From the NCBI GenBank assembly GCA_001179505.1, contig CDMY01000466.1, positions 287,449 to 351,448 on the forward strand: a stretch of 64,000 nucleotides of DNA. Reading direction: 5' to 3'. The DNA is from Vitrella brassicaformis. Its lineage: Eukaryota; Sar; Vitrellaceae. This document shows, in pieces, positions 24,669 through 36,701 of the stretch (its first letter is position 1; each line of letters opens with the position of its first letter). Made by a program: the position numbers and the translations under genes. The notes under the pieces were generated by a model, which did no database searches, was not told the DNA's origin, and saw only the letters and a list, made by a program, of their open reading frames with translations.

Positions 24669-27600
24669 ATGAATGACGGCAACTTCCAAATCAGCCAATG
24701 CGACGTCGACGCGGCCATCGCCAAGGTGGCCATCGCGACACTCTCGTCACCGCATCAGCCGTCCGATGACGCCTTTACCCATGGCCTCAGCATACTCGGA
24801 AGGGCAGCTCAGGGCGCGTTGGTGGCTGTACGAGAGGGAGAGGTGCAAAGTTGGGTTAGGGAGCTGTTAGAGCGGCTTTGCAACGATCGGCTGCTGCAGC
24901 GTGTGCACGCCGCCTTCATCAATGCCGGCAACAGGGCATGCCAAGAGTCGGCGGCCAAGGTGCTGCGCCTTCTGGGCGACCAGTTATCGTCCGTAGAGAT
25001 CAAAAGGTCTCTCATCTCGGCTGTCGGTGGCTCGCCCCAAACCTTCATCAGCTCGCTTGCCCCAGTGTTGGACAATACCAACCTGGAACGGCCCGCAAGC
25101 AACACGGTGGAGTGGGTAGCCTTCTATCTGCTGTTTCACATCCTGCTCAACGGCCGGGAGGAGGGCAATCGTGTCGACTATCTCGATCATTTGGTGCAGC
25201 AGCACCCCGCCATCCTCGAGAAGGCCATCGAGTGCCTGGAGAAGGCCCCAGAGACCGTGACTCGCAGCATGATGCCGTTTTTCTTCCTGCGGGCGGCGTT
25301 CGACACGGAACCGGGACAGTTCCCCCCCTTCCCATGGGCTCCCCTACCGCCCTTTGTGTTTGTCGGTTGTTTCCGGGCGGCAGTACGCATCATGGCACAC
25401 GAGAGGAAGGATATTCGGGACACATAGTAAGCAAGCAATCAATCGCACACAGACAGACAGGCAGGGAGTGCTGCGATGGATGCTGCTGTTCGTTCTTCTT
25501 TGTTCCTTCAGCGATAGTACGGCTAAAGACCTCCGATCGCTCATCCACTGCGGGCACATTCGCCACTTGGCCAATGGAGGTGGTCAGGCCCGGCACACAA
25601 ACATGGTACTTGTGCGGCTAATGTCCTGCACGCGCCCTTTCAGGGTCGGATGCTGACCGCGCTGAGTGTCTGAAGGCGCTGCAGGAGCACATTTACCCCC
25701 TGGTAGATGTCAAGCAAGACAGACACCGCACAGCACAAACACATGTCTGTCTTGGCTAATGTGGCCAGATCGACACACTGGCCGCCACGCTGACGTCTCC
25801 TGACGCAGACGAGGGAATGCGCCGCGGTGCCGCCCTGTGTGTGGAGGACATCTTCGAGTTCTGCCAGATGTTCACGACGGCGACAGGCCTAGGTACGTAC
25901 ACGATACACCCCCACGTGGGGCGGGGCGCCTGAGTGTGTTGGATCACTCTGCAGGGGTCGATTACATTTCTTCTCTGCCTGACGGGCCCGCCCAGCGTTT
26001 GATGAGAGTTCCGAAGGCGATGGAGACCTACACCGCTGCGCGTACGGACGACAAGCGGGATCGCGTCATCTTATTAAGTGTCCCACTTATGCTGGCCGGT
26101 GACCAATCACAACAGAGAGGCAGCGGAGAGAGGCTGTTGCGTTGTGCTGTGCACACTGTCTACTCCCTGCCTGCAGTGTGCGGCTTTCGTGCCGAGGTGT
26201 ATCGCGCTGGATGGATCTCGATCATGTCGCAGCTGCCCTCCCTCATCAGCACGGAATCGCAAGACAGTCTGGTCGACTTCGCTGACACGCTTGTGTCGAT
26301 CGTCGGTCCGGCCACAGACCTCACTGACGAACGGGCAAGGGTTAGTCGCGCAAGCAAGCAGGCAGACAGGCCGGCAGGGAGGAGGGCCATGTATGTGTGT
26401 ATGCTGCAGATCGCTGTGCGTGAGGGTCTCCCCGTAGCTCTGTGTGAGATGATCCTCGAGCTGAAGCGCGCCCAGGTCGACCAGCAGAAGGTGGACAGAT
26501 TCGAAGAATTTGCCGTCGGCACTCTGAGTGCTCTCGTCAGGTCACACACTCACTCAGTCACACACACACACACAGACCTGCCCGATCCACAAAACTCACT
26601 CCACCCTCTGTCTGTCTGTCTGTCTGTCGGTGCAGCTATGGCGATCACGTGAGCAGCCGAGGGGGCAAATCCCGTCCCAACTCCGTCACCCAGGCCATCC
26701 TCCAGCACGAGTCGGTCAAGGCCATGCGCGCGGCCGGGCGGCAGCCAGGGCGACGCAAGGGACAGCAGCAGCTGATAGTGCCCAAGGAGGTGTCACACAT
26801 AAGATGACACACACACATGGCTGCTGACAGGGGGCACATGGACTGCATGTTGTCTTTTTTTGTAGTTGTTGGAGTTCTTTGACCTGATAGAGCGTGCGGC
26901 CAACGAGCTGGCCGACTCACTCCTGGCGGCAGAGCTGGCAGATGACCACATAGATGAGGGCAAGAAGGACACCAACACCAGCAGCAGCAGCGGCAGTAGG
27001 GGCGGCAAGAAGCGATCGAAGGGCAAGAGGGGCGGCAGGGGGGCCAACGGCACCAAGACGATCGACATCAACGAAATGGAAGCATCCTCCAGGTGGGTGA
27101 GGTGGACAGACGGGAGAAGAGGCCGGCCATCCATATGGACCGCTGATGATGTGTGTGTGTCTGGTGGTCTACTCGCAGTGTTGGCGCTGACAACATAGAC
27201 GTGGACCCCCTGAAGCATGACCACGAGGAGGACACAGAAGACCACCATGACCTGCCCGACCCCCCCACCCCCTCACCCCCGTCCCCTCCCCGACCCTCAT
27301 GCTCATTCTCGTCTTTATCGGCGGCTGTAGCTGCCGGCAGTTGGCAGCAGGTGGGGGCGGGTGATGGTGGTGGTGTCGAGGGCGGCGGCTTCGTCACGGT
27401 CGGTCGTAGGAAGAGAGGCAAGGGAACCACCAAGCCGCCACAGGGCGGCCATGCACAGCAGCAGACGGACAAAACCGACAAACCACACGACAGGTACAAG
27501 CAACAAGACCAACCGTTTCTATTGTCTGTCTACTCGTGTCCTGTGTGAGTGTGTTCATTCAGCTCTAACACATCAGTGCTGCCCTCTTCGTCCGAGTCGA

Positions 27601-28498
27601 CTCGCCCCTCCTCATCCCACTCGTCGGTGCGTGACGACCCCGGCAATGCTTCGCCCCTCCCCTTCACCCTGCCGCCCCGCACATCCCGCCCTGCACCTCC
27701 AGTACCATCCCACATGGCCGGCAATGGTGCATCGGGCGGCTATGGCGATGCTCCAGTGTCTCGTGGGGCGGGTCGCGGCCTCGGGGTGCTCATCAGGCCG
27801 CCACCGCACGAGATGCAGCAGCCGTCATTCCCTGTTGCCAACGTGGCAGCCCCCACTGCATCGTCGGCCGCCAGTGCATCACCTGTCGCCATTGCAACAG
27901 TTGTCGCATCGTCATCATCCAGCGGTGTTGGCTCCGAGGGGCATGGCTTTGCCCCGTTGGCAGGCATTAGTAGCGGTAGCAGTAGCAGTTTGCAGAGGGC
28001 GGCGGACGACGAGGGCTGCGGTGGTCAGGGCAGGTACACATTTACTTACGCACAGGGAAGCCAAGGAAAACGGGCACACAGACGACAGCCAGCCTTGGCC
28101 GCACCTGTCTGTCTGTCTGTCTGTCTGCAGGTGTGATGGTGAGGAGGTGAGTGAGGTGGAGGCGCTGCGGCAGCAGCTCGAGGCCATGCGGATGGAGAAG
28201 GAGGCCATACTCAAGGAGAAGGATGACATCAAGCGGGAGAAGGACAGGCACGTGATCCGATCAACACGCACATGAGAGATGGTCGCCGAACGGATGGCTT
28301 CTGTGTGTGTGCAGGCTGGAGGAGAGCACTGAGTGCGACATCTGCATGGCTGACAAGAGATGCATCGTGTTGGTGCCCTGCCGCCATTTCTGTCTGTGCG
28401 GCACTTGTGCGGCCACCCTCATGAGCCGCCCCGTAGACCAGCGGCTGTGTCCCAGCTGCAGACAGAAAATCACTGCCACAAAACACGTCTACACATGA
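24669..28498 (+). CDS. Helical-repeat protein with C-terminal RING finger (putative E3 ubiquitin ligase)
   Basis: ATG 24669 opens a first exon of about 250 codons, largely alpha-helical and HEAT/ARM-like (KVLRLLGDQLSSVEIKRSLI, LEKAIECLEKAPETV). About ten more exons follow. They include a helical region to about 26700, a basic Lys/Gly-rich stretch (27000-27060), a Ser/Pro-rich low-complexity region (27250-28030) and a short coiled coil (VEALRQQLEAMRMEKEAIL, 28150-28250). The last exon encodes a C3HC4 RING: CDICMADKRCIVLVPCRHFC, then CGTC and CPSCRQKI, resembling the MGRN1/IAP type. It ends at TGA 28496-28498. Substrates are not inferable. The gene is divergent from the PAS membrane gene, with 311 bp between start codons. 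Confidence 0.75.
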
Positions 28499-29803
28499 GA
28501 GAGAGAGAGTGAGGGAGAGAGTGAGAGGGGGCGGGGCGGGGGGACTGTGTGTTGATTAGACCAAACCAGACTTACTTCCTCATCTGCCGTGTACGTATGC
28601 CTGTGTGATGACAACGTCTCCCCTCATTCTTTCTCGCCCTTCCCACCCTACCCACACACTGACGAAGCACATCACCACAGCCAAGACACACACAAAGGAC
28701 TTAAGGAAGGCATGGGTGCGGTGCAGGTGTGTCTGCCACGTGCGGTTTCCTGCTTGGTATTCCCATGCCACACTAATGAATGCACCTCACCTCGGTGGGG
28801 GAGGGAGGCCACCGGTCGGGGCTGGGCGTCCCGTGTGTACGTGGCCAGCCTCGTTTTTGTGCCTCCCACACGCACTTCCACATTGCAAGACGGTGGGATG
28901 GATATCGGGATGGATATCGGTGTTCGTTGACTGGTTAATTGTCCACAGAAAGGCCGGGCACTCGTCCACGCCATCCATGGTTGTGTGCATCCCATGTGTC
29001 TGTCCCTCTTGTCTGTAAGAATGCAACCGCGTACCCACACCACAGTGCCAGCACTGACTTGTAATCGACACCCACAGCCAATCCAGCCCAACCAAACCAC
29101 CTGCCTGCCTGCATAGTGTGTGTTGCCCTGCAATGCATGTAAGCCCACACGAGAGACAATTGAGGCGAGAGAGAAATAGACCTGACCTGCCTGTACTTAG
29201 TCCGTCCATCCATCCATTCATCCATCCATCCATCCAGTCAGCCAGCCGAAGAAATAAAGGCCCATCCATCCATCCACACGATGCACATCATGTCATGCAC
29301 ATGACATCGATGGATCTGTCTGTGCAGCCAGGTGCTTCACGTGCCTCCGCGGGGCGAGGCCAACACGAAAACCACCCGAGAAGACACACCTGTACACACA
29401 GACACATACACACGTAGGTAGATAGACACACACACCACACAGACAGACACCCCCAGCCAGCCGGCATCACATACACCCTCCTCTCTGAAGGAAGGAATCG
29501 AAAACAACAAATGGGGCCCACGTTGATCTCGATCCGTCTAGCTGTTGTTCTCATGATTAAAAGCCCACAACCCACCCCACCCCACCCCGCCCCACCCCGC
29601 CCCACCCCGGTCCGGTCAGTCGTCCATCATCACCAATACAATGCGTACGCACACACAGACACCACGCCACACCACACCACAGTCAGCCCTTAATTCGCTC
29701 GGTACCAGGGCTTCCCCTCATGCACATGCACGCCTTTCTCTACCTCTGCGCCATGCGACGACAGCCTGCCTGCCTGCCTGCCTGGCCAGAAATGACGCTC
29801 TAT
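28499..29803. other. Convergent intergenic region, no gene seen
   Basis: The interval separates the 3' ends of the RING gene and the XRN1 gene. It contains CATC/ATGG tracts (29205-29280), CA tracts and C-rich pentamers (29570-29605). Open frames here have no protein character. Confidence 0.55.
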
Positions 29804-32800
29804 CTATCCCTCCCGCCTCTTGAAGTTGGCCAGCAGCTGTTCGAGCGCCTTGTCCCACTCCTTGCCAAGCTCCTCCTCTTCCATCTCCTCAGGGGTCCGC
29901 TGTGCACCAAGGGGCGGCGCAGCCGGCGGAGGTGGCGCACGGGGCTGCTGCTGCTGCTGGTGCTGGGAAGACGATGCTGCCGCTACTGCGACGGCAGGTG
30001 GTGCTGGCTGTGGTGGTGGTGGTGGTGTTGGCTTGCTTGCCCCTCCCCCTCCCCCTCCCCCCAGGAGGTCGAACAGCTGCCTGGACGCCAGGCCGGCGTT
30101 GCTCCTGGGGTCCTCCTGCTGGCTTTTGTTGACAAAGACGGCGTCGCTCTTGCCCGCCACCGCACCCACGCCGGCGGCGAAGTGCGGCGGGAGATGGTTG
30201 CCTCGCGGCACGAATGTGGGGGCATGGGGGTTGAGGCCGGGAGAGCCTGCGGGTGGGCGAGAAGAAGGTGGCGGGGCGGGGGCGACGGGGGCAGCAGGGT
30301 GGGGAGGAAACGGTTGTGGCGCCGTGGTGGGCGACCCACCACCGGCTGGCCGACCGTGTGTGAGGATCCTTGGCGGCTCTTGCGGTGCGGCCTGGCGTCC
30401 GCCCTGTGCCTGGTTGGCTGCCGCAAACAGCATCTGCAACTGCGGGGGGCCATGGAAGCCGCCCCTCGCCGGCGGATGTTGCTGTGGTGCGGCACCCTTA
30501 GACATCCCCACGGCCCCTCCACCGCCAAGAAGACTCAGCAGGTCCTTGCCTGGGTCTGGAGAGGGCTGTGGGGGGAACTGTTGTTGGTGGGGGTGGTGGT
30601 AGAAACCGTTGGGATGATGGCCCACACCACCATGGTGCAGCATGTGGTTGTCGTTGTGTGGGTGTCCGAAGGGCGGGGGAGGGTTGGAGTAGGACCGTTG
30701 GGGGCCGCCGTGGCCCTGCGCCTGGGGGAAGTGCAGGTAGTGGTCGGGCGGGGGCGACTGAGACGGCCGGTGGGACTGCCGATGCCCGTGGGGCTGCCCG
30801 CCACGCAGCTGATTTCGCGACTGCTGGGGCGCCGTCAGCTTGGGGTAAAGCGCCACGATGTGGTTGTAGCTCACCAGGATGCCGCGAAGAGGGGAGCATC
30901 GGTCGTTAAGGTCGCTCGCACCTGACACACGTAGGCAGAAAAGGAGGCAGAATGACGCGTTGCGTCATTGCGCGTGAGACGGTATGGGCACCCACCTAGT
31001 GAGGCTTCGTCGAGTAGGACCTCGACCATGGTGTTGTTTCCCGCGTCGGTGTAGTGGCCCACGACGGTGCCCTGCGAGCCGATGGGCGCCACGCCCCTCT
31101 CCTTGACGTACACCACTCGCTGACCCAACATCAGCTTCGAGTCGAACAACGCCGCTGACACACACAGCCACATCGACACAGAGAGAGGGAGAGGGAGAGG
31201 GGGAGGGGTAGGGGGGAGAGATACGTACGAGCCGAGCCTTGCCCACCTGGTGGCCTGGCGTTTGTTTCCATCTTGAATATGTGTGAGATGCCCGTCATGC
31301 GCGGCCGCTGGGGCTCCTCGTTGCCGCGCTCTGCCTCGAGAAACGTCAAATACGCCTCTACCGCCATCACACCTGTCAGTCAACACACCAACACACATAC
31401 ACATGACTGACGCGTGTGCCCCTCCTCTCCCTGCCCCATCACATCAGCGCATGGGTCGACTCGACGCACGTACCGTCCTTTGGAACGCTCTGATACTGCC
31501 CCGGGACGACCTTGAGTGTCTTGAAGGGCCGGGAGAGGCACCAGGAGACCATTTTGTCGAAGGCGTAGGCGGGGTCGGGTTTGTCTCTGAAGACGTCAGA
31601 ATACTTGACGGCCGAGCTCTTGCCGCCGCTGCGGTTGGTGAGAGCGTCCTGGAGGGCGCGGAAGAGGCCGGGGAAGGTCTGCCGGTAGAGCTGCATCTCC
31701 TCTACCGTCAGATGGGAAAACAGATAGCGTGACGGGCCGCCTGACACACACACAACACCGAAACAGAGTGTCCGTCCGCAGGTTTCTCGGCTGGGGTGGT
31801 TCATGCATTCCGCGTGTGTGCTGTGTTGTGTTGTTGGGGACCTACCTCGATCGTTCCAGATGATCATGTTGTCGTTTTGGTCTCTGTGCATGGCGGAGTA
31901 GCAGGGTAGGCAGAGGGGGTTGCCGTCCTTGTCGTCGGCCATGAGGTTCATGCCCACGTCCTCGCGCCCCTCCTCCCCTCGCACGTTGACCGATCGGCAC
32001 AGCCAGGCGCACACCCCCACTGATATACCCACTGCACGCGCCATCTCGTCCATCGTGTACCACTTCATGTCCTGATTTGAGTGTTGTGCGAAGGAATCAA
32101 CACACACACACACACACGTGTGAGGGGCTATGGGAGTGTGTGTAGGGGGTGGGGAGGAGGGTGAGGTTACGTTGACGTGTTTGCGAATGATGTCGAGGAC
32201 CTTGCTCTGCATCTCGTGCCGCTCGCCGTCGGTGCCCTTCATGACGTACTCGACAAGCACGTCGCTCCCGTCCTCAGACTTGCCCAAATCAACCACCTGC
32301 AACGCACACACGCCTCTCCTTCAGGTGTCTTCCGTGCAGTCGTGTGTGTGTGCGTGTGTGTGTGTGTGTGTGTGTTACCGATCCAATGGCGCCGAGCATC
32401 GGCCCGGCTTGTGTGCAGAGCACTTGGTCGCCGACCTCCAGGTTGTCCCGCAGGCGTGCTGACCGTGCCTTCTTGGTCAGCTCCGGCGGCGCCTTCGACT
32501 GGAACACCGACACAAACGGCGCCAGACGATACACAGTCTCGCGACGGAATCGGTACGTCCTGCACACACGGATGGATGGATCAAAGACTTTGGGCCGGGT
32601 GCCTCTCCCGGCCTGCCTACCTGCCGTTGTCGCCCTCGATCGTTTCCTCCGCCTGCTTGACCTCGAGGAGCACATTCTCCGGCAGGGCGGGCTTGCCGCC
32701 CCCATTAGCCATCTGCGCCTGCCCGAGGCCATCCACGAGCATCCGCGGCAGGTCCCCGCCCTTGACCTTCCCGGTGCGGCACTCGTCCGTGGCGCCCTTG

Positions 32801-35800
32801 ACGAGCAGGTCCATTAGGTCTCGCGTCTGGTGCTTGGGCTGCGGTGTGGGCCTGACGACGAGGCCCTTTCTCTTGAGGTCGGTGGTGTGCTTCTGCAGCT
32901 CCATTGTGAAGTCGCGCGGGTCTGAGTGGCGGAACTCACCGTCTTTGGAGAGAAATCCCAGGGGGGACCATATGCCTTGCTGCACGGCACGGACCAACAG
33001 ACACACAGAGAGAGAAAGGGGTGTAGGGGTGATGATGGCTTGCTTTCCGCCGCATGGGCGTGGCGTACCAGTTGTGCGACGTGTACGCAGGGGTAGTCAA
33101 TCTGGAGGGTGTAGGCCTTGAGCAGGCCCATCAGCCGCTGGTAGCTGTACTCGTCGTCGGGCGTCTTGTCCTGCTCCACCGTCAGGATGATGCCCTTCTG
33201 CCGACTCTCGCTCTGGAACACATGGATGCCGCTGCCAAACTCGGCCTGCAGCCACCCATCCATCCATCCATCCCATCCACACACTCATCCACGAACAGAC
33301 AGACGAAGGAAGGCCTTCATCTCTGTCTCTCTCTCACCGTCACTGATTTGGTGTGGAGGCTGGGGAAGCCCTGGTACGGCAGCTGACACCCCTTGGGCAC
33401 CCGGTTGGGAAAGGTCTCGGCCCCATGGGGCAGGGGGTCGTGCTCGTACTCCCTCCTGTTGACAGGGGCGTGGTAGAGGTCGGGGAAGCGCTCCTTGAGG
33501 GTCGACTGGAAGAACACGCAGGCCGTCTTGTCGTATCGGAAGATGAACGCCTTGCGCTGCGTGTTGCGGGCGCGCTCGGCTTCAGTGAGGCGGTGGGTGT
33601 GGGGGGGCTGCTCGCTGCGCAGCTGCACGTAGTCCATGGCCTCGAGCAGCCGGGTCTCTTCGATGAAGGGGATGAGTGTGACGCCGCCCCACGGCACCTG
33701 ATGACAGACAGACAGGACAGACGGGGGATTGCGCGGGTCTGCTGTTTGCTACGTATGTCTGTGAGTAGTTGTGTTTGTGCGGGTGGGTGTGTGGTCGATG
33801 TACCGTACCTTGACGCCGTCCATGTCAATGTCGAAGGTCTGTGGGTAGAAGTCACAGATGGGGCTTCGCGGATTCATCATCAAATCGCGATACATCTGAA
33901 CACTCACCCACAACCACACCCACATCACTCTGACCATCTTCTCTCTTTCCCCTCCCCCTCCCCCCGCCCGTCCATCCATCCATCTCTCCTACCTCAGGCA
34001 GCAGGTAGGCGCACGCCGACGGCAGGACGGCCATGAGCTGCTGGAAGGGCTTGAAAGGGTGCCCCAGCTCGAACTCTATCTTGGGTGGCGGGTCGTGGAT
34101 GGACTTCATCCGCAGCGGGCCGTAGTTGAGGAGGTCGATCACATAGGGGGGGTAGTGGAAGGGGTAGAACCATATCCACGAGGGCGCCCCGCGGTAGTAG
34201 TAGAATAACACCTGCACATCACATAGATAGGACAGGTGGACGGGAGGGGTGTGTATGTGTGTGGTGGATGGTAGATGGGTGGACAGGTACCCATTGCAGG
34301 CCCTCAATGTAGCTCTGCAGGAGGTTGTTGCGCATCTCCCGGCCCTCGTGCTGGTTCAGATTCATCTTCATCTTGATCCAGTAATACCTGCACGCACACA
34401 CAGGTGGGCCAATCACTCTTCGTGTGTGTGCATGAGTCTGAGTGTGACTGCGTGTCTGACCTGGCCCTGACATCTTCAGTGGATGTGGGCGGCCCAGTGA
34501 AGTCCCCCGACCGGTCCTCACTCTCATCACCATCCTCTACAGCACCCACCTGACACACATCAACCCACACAACCCACCACACAGCACAACGCACACGTCG
34601 ATCCGCCAATGGTCGATCCATGGCATGGTTCGTGTACCGTTTTGCGTTTGCCGATGAACCAGGCGTTGTCTTCGAGTTTGGTCTCGAGTGCGTCGTCCTC
34701 ATGGTCCCTGAAGTGCTCCAGAAACACCACCAGCTGGTACCAACACACCTCGCCGCAATTTCGGGTCAGCCACGGGTCGCCGCCGTCCTCATTCCACGTC
34801 TGACCGACAGACAGATTCGATTCATCGACATACACGCCATCCCATCCACCTCATACAACGGCGCTTCCTTGTCCTCTCTGGCTGTGTGGCCTGGCGGCTG
34901 CTGACCGACTGACCTCTAGGTATGTTTTGTACTTCTGCATGATCATGCCCAGGCCGCCCTCGCCGATATCGGCGAACTCTAGGTGCGGGAGGAAGTCGTT
35001 GCCGGCGAGGAAGCAGAAGAGAATGAAGTCGTCGATGACCCGCTCGGGGTCGTACTTGTACTTGAGCTTGGACAGGTATTTGGGGCCGGGACGCATCTCA
35101 AGGTCGAGGTACTCGCGGACTAAGGAGATGTGCAGCAGCTGCAGCTTCTCCTTCTTTGTCAAGACCTACGCGTGCCGGCCACACAAGGACACACACAGAC
35201 AGACAGACAGATAGGGGTGTGTGTGTGTGTGTGTGTGTGCATGGCTGGCTGGCTGGCTGGCTCACGCACTCTATGCTCGATGCCCTGTGTCTTTTGTTTG
35301 CCGAATATGATTTCCTCCCGTAGCAAAGCGAAGTGCGGCTCGTGGCTGGCGAGCGAGAGCATGATGAGGTCGGCGTCGAGGCCGTAGAGGCAGTGCCGGG
35401 TATTGGGGTCGTAGCCCGGCTGCGCTTTGCTCCGCCGGATGAAATCCATTATCTTGTGCTCACCCTCACCTGACCACCACACCACAAACAACAAACATGA
35501 CACACACATACGTGCATGGATTCCCTCCCTCTCCCTCCCTCCCTCCCTGCCTCCCTCCTTGAGTCGATTTCTCTCTGCCCGCCCCCCGACCCACCCGGCA
35601 CATCCGGCCCCGAGAGGATGACGTCGATTCCCTGCCAGAGAGGGTCCTGCTGTATCTTCTTGAAGACAAAGTACTGTAGGTGTTTGGTGAGCCGGTCCAT
35701 GAACTCGGTGCCGGGGGTGATGCAGTTGGAGTCGAACCGGTTGGAGGTGTCCCCCATGGCCTCGGCCTTCTCCTTGCTCTCCTTGTTGTCCTGCGCCGCC

Positions 35801-36265
35801 CGGAAGCGCCGCGACCTTTGCTGGTTCATCTTGGCGCGGGGGGCCACCCCGTCGACGGCCATGTAGATGAGCCGCTTGGGCTTGACAATGTAGAAGAGGT
35901 GGTTGATGTACTGAAACACTGACGTCCACACATCCTCCTCCTTGACGAAACTCTTGCCTGATGTGCACACACAACACACACACACGACACACACAGAGAG
36001 AGAGAGAGATCACATGCCATTCACCATGTCTGCCGTCCAATGCTCTGTGTGTGGTGTGGTATGTGCGTGTGTGTGAGTGTGATTGCGTGTGTGTGTGCGC
36101 ACCCCCCCCCGCCCCCCTACCGGTGTTTCCATGAGTGCATCCGTGAATGATGCCGTTCATGTCCAGGTAGAAGTTGTCGAACTCGGGGATCTGGTCGAAC
36201 TCTATCTGCTCGTTGATCAAAGGATACCGCTCACTCAGCCAGCGATAAAAGCGACTGATCCCCAT
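29804..36265 (-). CDS. XRN1: XRN1-type cytoplasmic 5'-3' exoribonuclease
   Basis: The enzyme degrades decapped RNA. The start [17 protein letters not shown] is the invariant XRN N-terminus. Catalytic-domain signatures follow: [34 protein letters not shown] (near 35860), [12 protein letters not shown] (near 35460), [11 protein letters not shown] and [13 protein letters not shown], supplying the conserved Asp/Glu metal ligands. Long XRN1-specific middle domains include the SH3-like segment [20 protein letters not shown] near 31080-31130. XRN2/Rat1 lacks this region, so the XRN1 assignment is favoured. The C-terminal tail (29804-30860) is Pro/Gln/His/Gly-rich, with two leucine-glycine motifs ([19 protein letters not shown]), a PAM2-like motif at 30203-30235, and the C-terminal helix [12 protein letters not shown]. 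It has about 15 exons. The start is supported by homology and by the divergent gene 436 bp upstream. Confidence 0.93.
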
Positions 36266-36553
36266 GGTGACAGAGGATCAGGAAGAGACAGACAGGTGGG
36301 GCGAAGTCAGTCAGTCAGTCAGGGCAGATGAATCGCCCCGAGAGGTGAAAACACAGACAGGGAGGGCCGCGTCTTGGATGGATCCGCGTGACAGCTGCCC
36401 ACGCACGGAGGACACCCCTCTCGGGTGGATTGCTTGTCTTCTACTCGACGCCCGTTCGTCGCGAAAGCTGGTGCTTGGATCACCAACTGCTGTCGTCGCC
36501 CCTATGCACTCACCAGCTTCCTCGCTCCTTCTCTCCCTTTCCACCCCGATCGT

Positions 36554-36562
36554 GAGCTCGCA
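36554..36562. promoter_or_regulatory. TGCGAGCTC element between XRN1 and BCAS2 genes
   Basis: GAGCTCGCA on the plus strand (TGCGAGCTC on the minus). It lies 140 bp before the BCAS2 ATG and 289 bp before the XRN1 ATG, in a 436-bp divergent intergenic region. A shared or BCAS2 promoter element is inferred. Confidence 0.5.
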
Positions 36563-36701
36563 AGTGGAGGAGGTTGGTTGCGACTGTTAGGTGCTGCTGA
36601 CGCCTCGTGTGCCGTGTTTTGGAGAGTTTTGGAGCAGAGCGTCGAACGTTTGTTGCCATCGCATCCCTGTGTGCTGCCCGTGGCCTCGTTAGTATTCCGG
36701 T

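Noticed and set aside
29205-29280. CATC tandem repeat considered as a telomeric or centromeric satellite
   Set aside because: Tract is under 100 bp, interrupted, and similar to many intronic ATGG/CATC tracts; no higher-order array.
29720-30925. Plus-strand 401-aa open frame overlapping the XRN1 3' exons
   Set aside because: It is the antisense of the Pro/Gln/Gly-rich XRN1 tail; GC-rich coding sequence leaves the opposite strand open. Composition (Trp/Val/Arg/Gly runs) is not protein-like.
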